A stretch of DNA of 6,986 nucleotides from Euryarchaeota archaeon UBA82 (lineage in GTDB: Archaea; Thermoplasmatota; Poseidoniia; Poseidoniales; Poseidoniaceae), in NCBI GenBank assembly GCA_002496635.1, contig DAKQ01000054.1, forward strand, positions 1-6,986, written 5' to 3'. Shown here one piece after another: positions 1 through 6,986 of the stretch. Numbering within the stretch: the first letter of the stretch is position 1; every line of letters begins with the position of its first letter. The position numbers and the translations under genes are program-made. The notes beneath the pieces are model-generated. The model searched no databases and was not told the DNA's origin. It saw nothing but the letters and a program-made list of their open reading frames with translations.

Positions 1-1
1 T

Positions 2-256
2 CTTTCTTCAGTTCAGTTTGAAGGAACACTGTTTGATTCTGATCCCCGCGGATTGCGTCTTTCAATGGCATTGCAAGATGCGAGTTCCAATTTCAATGCA
101 AATGCTCCGTGCCGTATGGCACTTATTGCTACATCTTGGGCTGAGTTTGAAAAGAGGAAGACACTTGCCTTGAGTTCCCTTTCGGACAAAGCCAAATGGG
201 GTTTCCTGCAAGCACAAGGCATTTTGGTGAGTGACGAAGCAAGTCTCCCAAGCGAT
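2..256 (+). other. Linker preceding the acyltransferase; likely tail of an upstream ketosynthase region
   Basis: Residues 1-85 have no catalytic motif. Residues from about 36 (APCRMALIATSWAEFEKR) followed by a helical stretch and GILV look like the alpha/beta linker that joins a KS to its AT in type I synthases, including PfaA-like ones. This implies that the protein extends upstream, probably with another KS. That KS is not in the window. The linker identity rests on pattern memory, so treat the upstream KS as an inference. Confidence 0.5.
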
Positions 257-3200
257 GCGAAAATCGCTCATATGTACCCCGGTCAAGGATCTCAGTATGT
301 TGGAATGACAACCGACCTTTTCAATCGATATGGCTCTGTACAAGACGTCTGGGATGCATCGGATTCAACAATGGTTGAGGTTCTCGATGGAGAAACACTC
401 TCCTCATTCGTTCTGAGAGAAGGTCTGGAAAAGGAAGAACGAATAGCGGCTGAGCATAAACTCAAGCAAACTGAATACACACAACCTGCAATGTTAACTG
501 CAGATTTAGCCATAGAGCACGCTTTGAATGCATATGGGCATCATCCAGATATGGTTGCAGGCCACTCATTAGGAGAATACGCTGCCCTCATGGCATCTGG
601 AATTCTCAACATGGATGGGGCGCTACGAGCAGCTGCGGCCCGGGGGACTGAAATGGGTTCTGTTGAAATCGATGATAAGGGATTGATGGCAAGCGTCACT
701 GCTCCATACGAAGACGTTGATCGTATTCTTTCCTCTTCGGATGGCTATGTGATAGCCGCAAACAAAAATTCGCCAAAGATGACAGTTATTGCAGGTGCTA
801 CAGATGCTGTTCAAAATGTCATGAAGGTCTTTGAAGAAGAAGGATTCAATTGTGTTCCATTAGCAACGAGCCATGCTTTCCACTCAAGTATCGTTGCTCC
901 AGCAAATGAACCGCTACGCCGATTCCTATCCTCTCTCGAAATTAATTGGCCTAAAATTCCAATCACTGCAAACGTTGATGGAACCTTTTATCCTACTGAA
1001 GGACCTGATGCGAAAGAAGGAATTTTGGCAAAACTCGCTCCACAAATGGCTTCCTCCGTAGAATGGACAAGCCAAATCCAGACGATGTATGCCTCAGGCG
1101 CTCGTATCTTTGTTGAGGTCGGGCCAAAGAGAGCATTGACAATGTTCGCCTCTCAAATTCTTGAAGATCAGCCTCACCTTGCAGTGATGACAAACCACCC
1201 CAAACAAGGAGGTATAGCATCATTCCTTACTGCAATAGGGGCTTTAGCCGTAGCAGGACGTCCGCCTAAGCGAATAGAAGCCGAATCATCAGTGTTCTCA
1301 GAAGCTTTCAGAGCAGGGCCTATCGAAGCTCATTCAGCGATAGAGGTTCCAGTTCGTTCCAGTCAAGAAGACCTTCGAATCCGTGCACGTCCTCTTCCAT
1401 CAAAAGGCGGCGCCATGCCGACTGTATCCGCTCCTACTTCGACCACAGTTCAAGTTGTCAAAGAAACAACAGTTGCTGATTACATTGGTGATCGAATTGC
1501 AGCGCATTGTGGCTATCCAGCAATGTTCTGCCAAGGAATGGTCAATCTAAGGACGGGGCTTGGGCTTTCAGAGTCCTCTATTCAAACCATTATTGTAGGA
1601 ATACGAAATGAAGCTAAAACAGATTCTGAAGTTGATGTTTCAAGTGCTGAAACAGCAGCAGATCTAGAACGTTGGGTTCGTGAAACACCTCAAGGGTGGT
1701 CTCCTCGAGTTCACCTAACTTCTACGCAAACGAGTACTCAAGTCCAATCCGTAGCAGTTCATGATCCATTGATGCAACGACGTTCTGATCCGTATGTTGT
1801 TTCTGGCATCTCTCTTGGTCTTCCAGGTGGAGAGAAGGTCTTCGACGAGGATGTTTTCGAACGCTTAGTGCGTGGGGAAACCTGTATTCAAGAAGTCTCA
1901 GATGAGTACAAGCAACGCCTCCTCGACAAGAATATTACACGCCTGATAAAAGGCCGAGATGGCTCTGTAAACATGGAGCAAGCAAAGGTATTTGGCGACA
2001 TACCACAACTTGCAGGAGTGAAAGCAGCCTTCGATTTAGCAGAAGAATTTGGCGTTGATCCAAAACTTGTACTGGCGTGGGATATCACCACTCAACTTGC
2101 TATGGGTGCAGGCCTTCTTGCACTACGTGATGCAGGAATTCCACTTACTCCAGAGGAACAAATTGGTAAAGGTGGTCTTCGGTTAATACGTAACTGGCAA
2201 GTCCCTTCAGTTCATAGAGACAGAACAGGAATCGTCTTTGCATCCTGTTTCTCTGGAGTGCAGATGGCTATGAAGCATGCCAAGTCAGATGGCGACGATG
2301 GTGAAGGCAAATTCGATCGAAGGTATCTTTTCCAAATTTTGACCATGGGTCATTCACAATTTGCTCAATATACAGGTATACGAGGTCCAACGACTACAAT
2401 CAACCTCGCTTGTGCTTCCGCAACCGGTGCTTTCCAAATAGCAGAAGACTGGCTTGCGAACGATCGTGTTGACCGTGTTGTTATCCTTTCTGCTGATGAC
2501 GTGACAGGTGATGACCTATGGGAATGGATTGGAAGCGGATTTGCAGCTTCTGGAGCAGCATCAACAAGCAATGTCGTAGAAGATGCTGCATTACCATTCG
2601 ACAAGCGTCGAAATGGCCTGGTTCTCGGCATGGGTGCAGCTGCATTCGTTGTCGAAAGAAAGAGCGAAGCAGAACAACGAGGCGTCCAACCAATCGCTGA
2701 ATTGCTTGGTGCAAAGACAGCGAATTCCGCATATCATGGAACTCGTCTTGATGTTGAACACGTCGCTGAAACGGTTGACGCCTTTGTCGGAGAGATGGAA
2801 GAAAAGTGGGGATTAAATCGCCACCAAATCGCAAAGGAATTGGTCTTCTATTCACATGAAACATACACACCTGCTCGTGGAGGCAGTGCGCAAAGTGAAG
2901 TGCGTGCACTTCGAAAGACGTTTGGTGACAGTACGGATGAAATGGTTATTGCTAACACGAAAGGATTCACTGGGCATCCTATGGGTGTAGGGATTGAAGA
3001 TGCAAGTATGTTCTATGGACTGATGAATAAGAGAATTCCTCCTATTGCGAATCACAAAGTTCTGGATGAAGAGCTTGGTAATCTCAATCTTTCAAAGGGA
3101 GGAGATTACTCAGATTTGAAATATGGAATGCGTTTTGCAGCTGGCTTTGGTTCACAAATCGGACTCTCTATGGTACGTTCATGGCCTATTGTTGGGGAAA

Positions 3201-6200
3201 GAATCGATGGGAAGCGTTTGCTTGCATGGTGCCGCAATCTATCCAATAATGACGATATTCAACTTCGTGTCCTCGATAATAAATTGGTTGCATATGTCGA
3301 GGGCGATAACAATCTCCATGGCGGGATTCAAGGTGATGTGTACGAAGTGACGGCACCATTCGAAGGGCTTCCCTCAGAAGTAGAGGCACCTGCTGAAGAG
3401 CCAAAAGCACCTGTTCAGGTTGAACCTGTGGTTGAGCCAACACCAGAACCCACTCCTCCAATGCCAAGCACTCCTGCTCCAGCAGCGAGTAGAGATATGG
3501 TTCAAACTGTGATCGATGTCGTGGTGAAACACACGGGATACCCTGCTGACTTCGTAGAACTCGATCAAGATCTCGAAGGCGAACTTGGAATTGATACGGT
3601 CAAGCAAGCAGAAATCATGGTCGATATCCGTCAGCATTTCGCTCTCCCAGTTGATGAATCGTTCATCCTCTCTGATCATCCTACACTGAATCACATGATT
3701 GGTTACATACAGAATATGCAAGGAGGTGAAGCACCAGTGGTTGTTGCAAAACAAACGGTTTCAACAGCAGTTGTTGAAGCAGAACCAACACCACCTGAAC
3801 CTGTTGCTGAACCAACACCTCAGAAAACGGTTGCAACAACTTCAGATTCAGAAATGACTCAACAAGTGATTGATGTTGTTGTAAAGCATACAGGCTATCC
3901 TGCGGATTTCATAGAATTAGACCAGGATCTAGAAGGTGAACTTGGAATTGATACGGTCAAACAAGCCGAGATTATGGTCGATATCAGGACATTGTTCGCA
4001 TTACCGGTTGACGAAGATTTCCTCCTTTCCGAGCATCCAACTCTCAATCACATGATTGGATATATTGTGAAGATGACAGGAGGTTCTCCATCAGTATCTG
4101 TAAGTCCTCAAGCCATATCAGAAGCACCTAATGTTGCAGAAGGCGTTGAATCACCTTCACAAACTGCGCCATTGGTTCAGGATGCGAATATTGAATCCTC
4201 TTTGATTGAAGTTGTTGTGAAACATACTGGATATCCAGCAGATTTCATTGAAATGGATCAAGATCTAGAAGGTGAACTTGGAATTGATACGGTCAAGCAA
4301 GCCGAGATTATGGTTGATGTACGGGAGATTTTCTCTCTTCCAGTCGATGAGGATTTCCTTCTTTCAGACCACCCTACACTGAATCATTTTGTTGGTTACA
4401 TCGTGAAGATGAAAGGCGATCAACCTGAACCACAAACAACAGCACCTGTTGCAGAGGAATCCGCTGTCACACCAGTTCCTGCGCTTGTAACTCCAGACGA
4501 TGCAGGTTGCCGACGTTGGCAGGTAGAGGTTGAAGAGGCAGAAACGATTGCAGATCGCCTTTCTCTTGAAGGAACAGTCGTAATCACTGATGATGGATGG
4601 GGAATTGCAGAAGCACTCTGCTCACGATTAGAAACTCGAGGCTTATCCACCATCCGTGTTGGATTTGAAGCGGGTATTCGCGATGTGTCAATTCAAACCG
4701 AACAAGGACGAACAGTGCATCGAGGTGATCCTGGAAACAGCGAACATCTCGAGGCGATTACTTCCGCTTTATCCGATGTTCAATTAGCAGGTCTGATACA
4801 TCTTGCACCAATGAAACTCGCATCTGCGAAATGGTCTGAAGATGCTACACCATCTTCTCAAGTAACGCTCTCAGCTCATGGCTGGTTTGGATTACTCAAG
4901 GGATTAGATGCTAAGTTTGCAACTCTTTCCAATGGATTAATCGCTAGCGTGACTGCAATGGATGGACGACATGGAACGCTCGGAGAGCGTTTCAATTCGA
5001 TTCAATGTGCTGCTTCAGGCGTTACGAAATCCTATTCATTTGAACAACCACAATTACGTTCTCGTGCCTTGGACGTTCATCCTGAATTGATCTTCAATGC
5101 AGTACAAGCGGCTGAACTTATTGAAAACGAACTGTTCAATTGTGGAGGCGATGTTGAGGTTGGTCTTGACCGAGACAAGCGTCGTTGGATATTAGCAGCG
5201 TTTGCAGAAGATGTTGTAGGCGATGTCGAACCATTGCAATCGGATGACGTATGGCTTGTTTCTGGCGGCGGCTCTGGCGTAACTGCTGCATGTATGATCG
5301 GCGTTGCCAAAGCGAGTGAGAGTGCTGGAGCAGCATTCCATCTGCTTGGTCGCTCTGTTCTTATCGAAGAAACTTCAGAATGGCTGGATTGGTCAGAAGA
5401 AAAGTTGGCAGAAGAGAAAATGTCTCTGCGTCAACGATTGATTGATGCTTCAGAATCTGGTAAGATTACGATGGTTGAATGGAATCGTGCGTGGCAGAAA
5501 TTCACACGAAGCAGAGATGTCTATCAAACGCTTTCAGAAATAGAGATCACTGGAAATAGAGCATTCTATCATTCCATTGACGTAACAGATATCGATGGAC
5601 TACGTGCACTGGGAGCATCTCTGCCTCAACCGATCACCGGTCTTGTACACGGCGCTGGGCTTGAAGATTCCAAGCTTGTTGGGGACAAATCATGGGATAC
5701 ATTTGACAATGTTGTTCGAGTTAAGATTGATGGATGGGCTGCATTAATGGGTGCGGTAACATCATCGAATGGAAGCTTGAGATTTGCAAGCGCATTTACA
5801 TCAGTTGCTGGACGATTCGGAAATGGTGGCCAAACAGACTATGCTGCTGCAAACTCAATACTTGATGCAGAGATGGCACGCCTTACCGCTAAAGGCGACT
5901 GTCGTGCGGTTGCTATTGGATGGACGGGATGGAGAGATGTCGGAATGGCAACTCGAGGTTCAATTGAAGCAGTCTTTGAAGAAGCAGGTATTGAAACCTT
6001 ACCAGTTGAAACTGGTGTTCAAATCTTTGTAGACGAGGCATTACGAGGTGGAAAGCGCAGAGTCATAGCCTGTGGCTCTCTAGGCCTTATGGACCGATTC
6101 GACTCATTTAGAGAGGCTCCATTGATGCTCTCTGGAGACATGGCTTCTCTCATAGCAGATCCTTCACGGTTCCCGTTTATTGACAAGGTTCTTTCCGTTG

Positions 6201-6985
6201 ATGAAGAACATTCGATGATGACCCAAAGTACACTTTCTGTCGCAGATCATCCATTCTTATCGGATCACGCCATCGATGGCGTACCCTATCACCCTGGCGT
6301 AATGGCACTGGAGATGTTTGCTGAAAACGCCCTTTTGCTTTGCCCACATACGTGTCTTGCTGGATTCGAAGATGTCAAGTTCGGTTTACCTGTGAAAATT
6401 ATGAAGAGTTCGATGACAGTACGAGTTCTTACTGAAGTTATCCGTACAGAGGAAGGCGTTTCTTGGGCATCATGTACACTCGTATCCGATTTGACCAATT
6501 CAGACGGTGTCGTCTTCGGTGAACGTGAACATCATCAAGCAACAGTTCGCCTTGTAACAAAGTCCGATGATTTGAGCGGATTCTTGGAAGGAGAGATTAC
6601 AGCACTTCCATCCATAGGAATACCACCACAAGGACGACTTGAACATCATGCCTCCTTCATCTATCTGAGATATTTCCATGGGCCTCGTTTCCAATCACAT
6701 GGCGGTGTCTTACGAGGTGTAGGCGACTCAGAGCAGCCCGGTGTAGATGGTATCGCATTGATGCGCCATCAACTCCCCGCAACTGATCAATTCGCCCTTG
6801 AACGTGATGGAGAAGAAGTTCTTCTCGAGGCTTTACCGATGCTCATTGAAGCAGGTTTCCAGAATGCTGGTCTTGTCGCCATGGAATCAGAAGGCTTCAG
6901 CAGTCTACCAGTTGGAATTGAATGGTCTACAATGCTACGTGTCCCTGAAAAGGACGAGAAGTTGCGACTACGTTCAGTTCGAACT
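2..6985 (+). CDS. Giant type I polyketide/fatty-acid synthase, PfaA-like, partial at both ends
   Basis: This single reading frame covers the whole window: 2328 codons with no stop, no start that can be supported and no end. Domains in order are post-ketosynthase-type linker, malonyl acyltransferase (AT), degenerate carrier-like domain, ketosynthase (KS), three acyl carrier proteins (ACP), ketoreductase (KR) and dehydratase (DH, incomplete). Each enzymatic domain has recognisable catalytic residues. Tandem ACPs followed by KR and DH recall PfaA-type polyunsaturated-fatty-acid synthases. The order AT-KS-ACP3-KR-DH and the ACP motif LGIDTVKQAE are not classical PfaA (KS-AT-ACPn-KR), so I give no gene symbol. 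The product is probably a long-chain or polyketide-like acyl chain made in the cytosol from malonyl-CoA, which is inference. Internal ATG codons are not start candidates, because coding homology continues upstream of them to the window edge. No regulatory signals are visible. Confidence 0.95.
257..1264 (+). other. Acyltransferase (AT) domain, malonyl-CoA type
   Basis: Residues 86-421 form an AT domain, which moves an extender acyl group from CoA to a carrier protein. It opens with the family hallmark YPGQGSQYVGM (from residue 91). The nucleophile motif GHSLGEYAAL places the active Ser at residue 189. Arg214 in AAAARG lies 25 residues later, the same spacing as Ser92/Arg117 in E. coli FabD, where this Arg binds the malonyl carboxylate. 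The motif SHAFHS puts the catalytic His at residue 294. HAFH, as opposed to YASH, is the signature of malonyl over methylmalonyl selectivity. The late EVGPKRAL motif is also present. All key residues are intact, so it is probably active and loads malonyl units onto the ACPs downstream. Confidence 0.93.
1265..1471 (+). other. Interdomain linker between AT and carrier-like domain
   Basis: Residues 422-490 contain no recognisable fold. The second half (around 465-490) is rich in Ser, Thr, Pro and Val, as expected of a flexible tether. The first part contains several Arg and Glu residues and could form helices that pack on the AT. I see no catalytic motif here. Confidence 0.6.
1472..1687 (+). other. 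Degenerate acyl-carrier-like domain (no attachment residue)
   Basis: Residues 491-562 align with the three ACPs of the same protein. HCGYPAMF here matches HTGYPADF there. Going on from the His, L at +14, LG at +18/+19 and the IR pair at +32/+33 all coincide without a gap, and the tail (S..ET...L...V) matches S.HPTL...I with about two residues missing. The prosthetic-group position, Thr in the other three repeats, is Glu here (LGLSESS), and the acidic stretch before it is replaced by NLRTG. It should therefore be unable to carry phosphopantetheine. A structural or docking role between AT and KS is a guess. I identified it by internal comparison only, and a profile search should confirm it. Confidence 0.65.
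1787..3184 (+). other. Ketosynthase (KS) domain, divergent clade, triad intact
   Basis: Residues 596-1061 form a beta-ketoacyl synthase, which joins an acyl chain to a malonyl-ACP with loss of CO2. It opens with a VSGISLGLPGG strand-turn. The nucleophile is Cys804 in NLACASATGAF. The first His is His952 in SHETYTPARGGSAQSE, where most KSs have HGTGT..GD. The second His is His992 in NTKGFTGHPMG, with the conserved Lys987 five residues before it. It ends with AAGFGSQIGLSM, the usual glycine-rich GFGG-type strand. The length, about 465 residues, is slightly over the usual 420-430. The ITRLIKG and LTMGHSQFA segments are typical of a KS subgroup that I recall from large synthases of deltaproteobacteria and planctomycetes. 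All triad residues are present, so activity is expected. Confidence 0.93.
3185..3370 (+). other. Post-ketosynthase segment
   Basis: Residues 1062-1123 follow the KS with a short helical-looking piece (GKRLLAWCRNLS), then alternating hydrophobic residues (IQLRVLDNKLVAYVEG) suggesting beta strands. It may be the small linker subdomain that packs on a KS. No AT follows here, although in most modular synthases one would. I find no catalytic motif. Confidence 0.5.
3371..3493 (+). other. Pro/Glu-rich flexible linker before ACP1
   Basis: Residues 1124-1164 are almost entirely Pro, Glu, Ala, Val and Thr, with EPTPEPTPP as a clear example. Such linkers let a carrier domain swing between active sites. 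Similar Pro/Glu/Thr/Val linkers separate the following ACPs. Confidence 0.85.
3494..3718 (+). other. Acyl carrier protein repeat 1 (Thr at attachment site)
   Basis: Residues 1165-1239 form a four-helix carrier domain. Helix I is VIDVVVKHTGYP, the acidic loop is DQDLEGELGIDT, helix II is VKQAEIMVDI, and the end is LSDHPTLNHMIGYI. The residue that should be the phosphopantetheinylated Ser is Thr1199 (GIDT). The rest of the motif (D before it, a hydrophobic residue after it, HPT near helix III) is normal. It would hold the growing chain for KS, KR and DH if modified. The usual ACP motif is DSL or DSI. Confidence 0.9.
3719..3850 (+). other. Linker between ACP1 and ACP2
   Basis: Residues 1240-1283 are rich in Pro, Glu, Val and Thr (EPTPPEPVAEPTPQ) and carry no fold. 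The Gly-Gly codons at the start create a Shine-Dalgarno-like string, discussed under findings. Confidence 0.8.
3851..4075 (+). other. Acyl carrier protein repeat 2 (Thr at attachment site)
   Basis: Residues 1284-1358 repeat the same carrier fold as ACP1 at nearly identical length. HTGYPADF, DQDLEGELGIDTVKQAEIMVDIR and the SEHPTLNHMIGYI end are all conserved. The attachment position is Thr1318, 119 residues after that of ACP1. In the motif core its DNA is closest to ACP3, with two synonymous differences in 57 bases. Confidence 0.9.
4076..4189 (+). other. Linker between ACP2 and ACP3
   Basis: Residues 1359-1396 are Ser-, Pro-, Val- and Glu-rich and predicted disordered by composition. The segment is less proline-dense than the other linkers. 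No motif is seen. Confidence 0.75.
4190..4414 (+). other. Acyl carrier protein repeat 3 (Thr at attachment site)
   Basis: Residues 1397-1471 form the third carrier copy, with Thr1430 at the phosphopantetheine position, 112 residues after that of ACP2. Helix I (LIEVVVKHTGYP), loop, helix II and the SDHPTLNHFVGYIVKM end are all conserved. Multiple tandem ACPs are a hallmark of PfaA-type synthases, where they raise throughput by acting in parallel. All three copies share the same Ser-to-Thr change, so it is a fixed property and not a single mutation. Confidence 0.9.
4415..4504 (+). other. Linker between ACP3 and ketoreductase
   Basis: Residues 1472-1501 (QPEPQTTAPVAEES and following) continue the Pro/Glu/Thr composition of the earlier linkers. 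They lead into the first strand of the ketoreductase structural half. Confidence 0.75.
4505..5239 (+). other. Ketoreductase structural (non-catalytic) subdomain
   Basis: Residues 1502-1746 have the pattern of the truncated Rossmann half that stabilises type I ketoreductases. TVVITDDGWGIAEALCSRL looks like a strand-turn-helix without a proper dinucleotide motif. GLIHLAP mimics the HGAG strand of the catalytic half. LIASVTAMDG corresponds to the Ser strand without the catalytic residues. Near the end, QCAASGVTKSYSFE and LRSRALDVHPEL match the usual PfaA-like layout. It is assigned by position and pattern, with no catalytic role expected. Confidence 0.7.
5240..6094 (+). other. Ketoreductase (KR) catalytic domain, NADPH-dependent SDR
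   Basis: Residues 1747-2031 form a short-chain dehydrogenase/reductase domain that reduces the beta-ketoacyl-ACP to beta-hydroxyacyl-ACP. The nucleotide-binding loop is VSGGGSGVTAAC (from residue 1753), a variant of TGGxxGxG. LLGRS follows the next strand and fits NADPH use. The active-site set is complete: Lys1908 (VRVKIDGW), Ser1934 (FTSVAGRFGNGGQ), Tyr1947 thirteen residues later and Asn1951 (DYAAAN). This Ser-13-Tyr-4-Asn spacing is the same as in well-studied KRs. The motif after HGAG is LEDS and not the canonical LDD, so I do not call the stereochemical type. An inserted helical segment with many Glu and Lys residues lies at about 1785-1840, as in PfaA-like KRs. The domain works on chains held by the ACPs just upstream. 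Confidence 0.92.
6170..6985 (+). other. Dehydratase (DH) domain, double hotdog, incomplete
   Basis: Residues 2057-2328 begin a polyketide-synthase dehydratase, which removes water from the beta-hydroxyacyl chain. DHAIDGVPYHP is the H-x3-G-x4-P motif, with catalytic His2089 in the first hotdog. YFHGPRFQ (from residue 2224) is the GPxFQ motif that starts the second hotdog. The second catalytic position, normally Asp in DAxxQ, reads EAGFQ here, with Glu2283 and Gln2287. The domain continues beyond the window. It follows the KR directly, so reduction and dehydration act in sequence. The Glu may be normal for this subfamily, which I cannot check. Confidence 0.85.
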
Positions 6986-6986
6986 C

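Larger units (their letters stand above)
3569..4318 (+). repeat. Tandem ACP repeat cores with near-identical DNA
   Basis: A 57-base core encoding the DLEGELGIDT...MVD segment occurs at 3569-3625, 3926-3982 and 4262-4318. Copies 2 and 3 differ at 2 bases, and copy 1 differs from each of them at 6. All differences are synonymous. A run of 23 bases, from the Glu-Leu-Gly codons to the Val-Lys codons, is identical in all three. Flanking parts of the ACPs encode similar protein with much more silent divergence. Confidence 0.9.

Noticed and set aside
2481..2909. 142-codon open frame on the - strand
   Set aside because: It lies inside the KS domain, opposite strongly conserved catalytic codons. Its translation is low-complexity (many His, Arg and Gln) and shows no recognisable domain.
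3095..3130. GGGAGGAG string followed by ATG at 3128 as a gene start
   Set aside because: The spacing is too long, and the ATG is an internal Met of the KS in a strand conserved before the GFGSQ motif.
3374..3754. 126-codon open frame on the - strand
   Set aside because: It is antisense to ACP1 and its linkers. Its His- and Trp-rich composition is the complement of the repeated linker and ACP codons. No family resemblance was seen.
4076..4096. AGGAGGT string after ACP2 as a ribosome binding site
   Set aside because: It encodes the Gly-Gly that follows the carrier, and no start codon lies at a suitable distance.
3371..4504. Tandem repeats as a CRISPR array or mobile element
   Set aside because: The repeats are about 350 bases apart, in frame, and encode ACP domains with protein-level conservation. 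There are no short uniform repeats or inverted ends.
5784..6032. 82-codon + strand frame in another phase
   Set aside because: It overlaps the KR active site (Ser, Tyr, Asn), which is clearly coding in the main frame. Its Gln/Leu-rich product looks like an out-of-frame shadow.

Overview
The window lies entirely inside one very large protein-coding gene on the + strand. Reading in the frame that starts at base 2, I translated 2328 codons to base 6985 without meeting a stop, and the gene runs off both ends. It encodes a multidomain type I polyketide/fatty-acid synthase that most resembles PfaA-like polyunsaturated-fatty-acid-type synthases. I see no RNA gene, mobile element, CRISPR array, terminator, promoter or second gene. 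Long open frames on the other strand and in the other frames are shadows of this one.

The domain order (residue numbers count from base 2) is: a pre-acyltransferase linker of the kind that normally follows a ketosynthase (1-85); a malonyl-type acyltransferase with an intact Ser/Arg/His set (86-420); a linker; a degenerate carrier-like domain (491-562); a divergent ketosynthase with an intact Cys-His-His triad (596-1061); a linker; three tandem acyl carrier protein repeats separated by Pro/Glu/Thr/Val-rich linkers (1165-1471); a ketoreductase made of a structural half and a catalytic half (about 1500-2031); and the start of a double-hotdog dehydratase (2057 to the window edge). Together these would load malonyl units, condense them, carry the chain on several carriers in parallel, reduce the beta-keto group and dehydrate the product. 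An enoyl reductase, a product-release domain and a first ketosynthase, if present, would lie outside the window.

The most interesting points are: (i) all three carrier repeats have Thr where the phosphopantetheine-bearing Ser should be; (ii) a previously unlabelled carrier-like fold with no attachment residue sits between the acyltransferase and the ketosynthase; (iii) the acyltransferase precedes the ketosynthase, which suggests a two-ketosynthase megaenzyme; (iv) the ketosynthase motifs are altered around an intact triad; (v) the carrier repeats show mosaic DNA identity that suggests gene conversion.

The organism cannot be fixed from one gene. Base composition is roughly balanced to slightly AT-rich, with frequent A- and T-ending codons (GGA, CCA, ACA, TCA, CGA/CGT). 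From memory, similar ketosynthases and 'LGIDTVKQAE' carriers occur in deltaproteobacterial, planctomycete, Chloroflexi-like and uncultured marine genomes, possibly including marine group II archaea. A marine uncultured bacterium or archaeon is therefore plausible, at low confidence.
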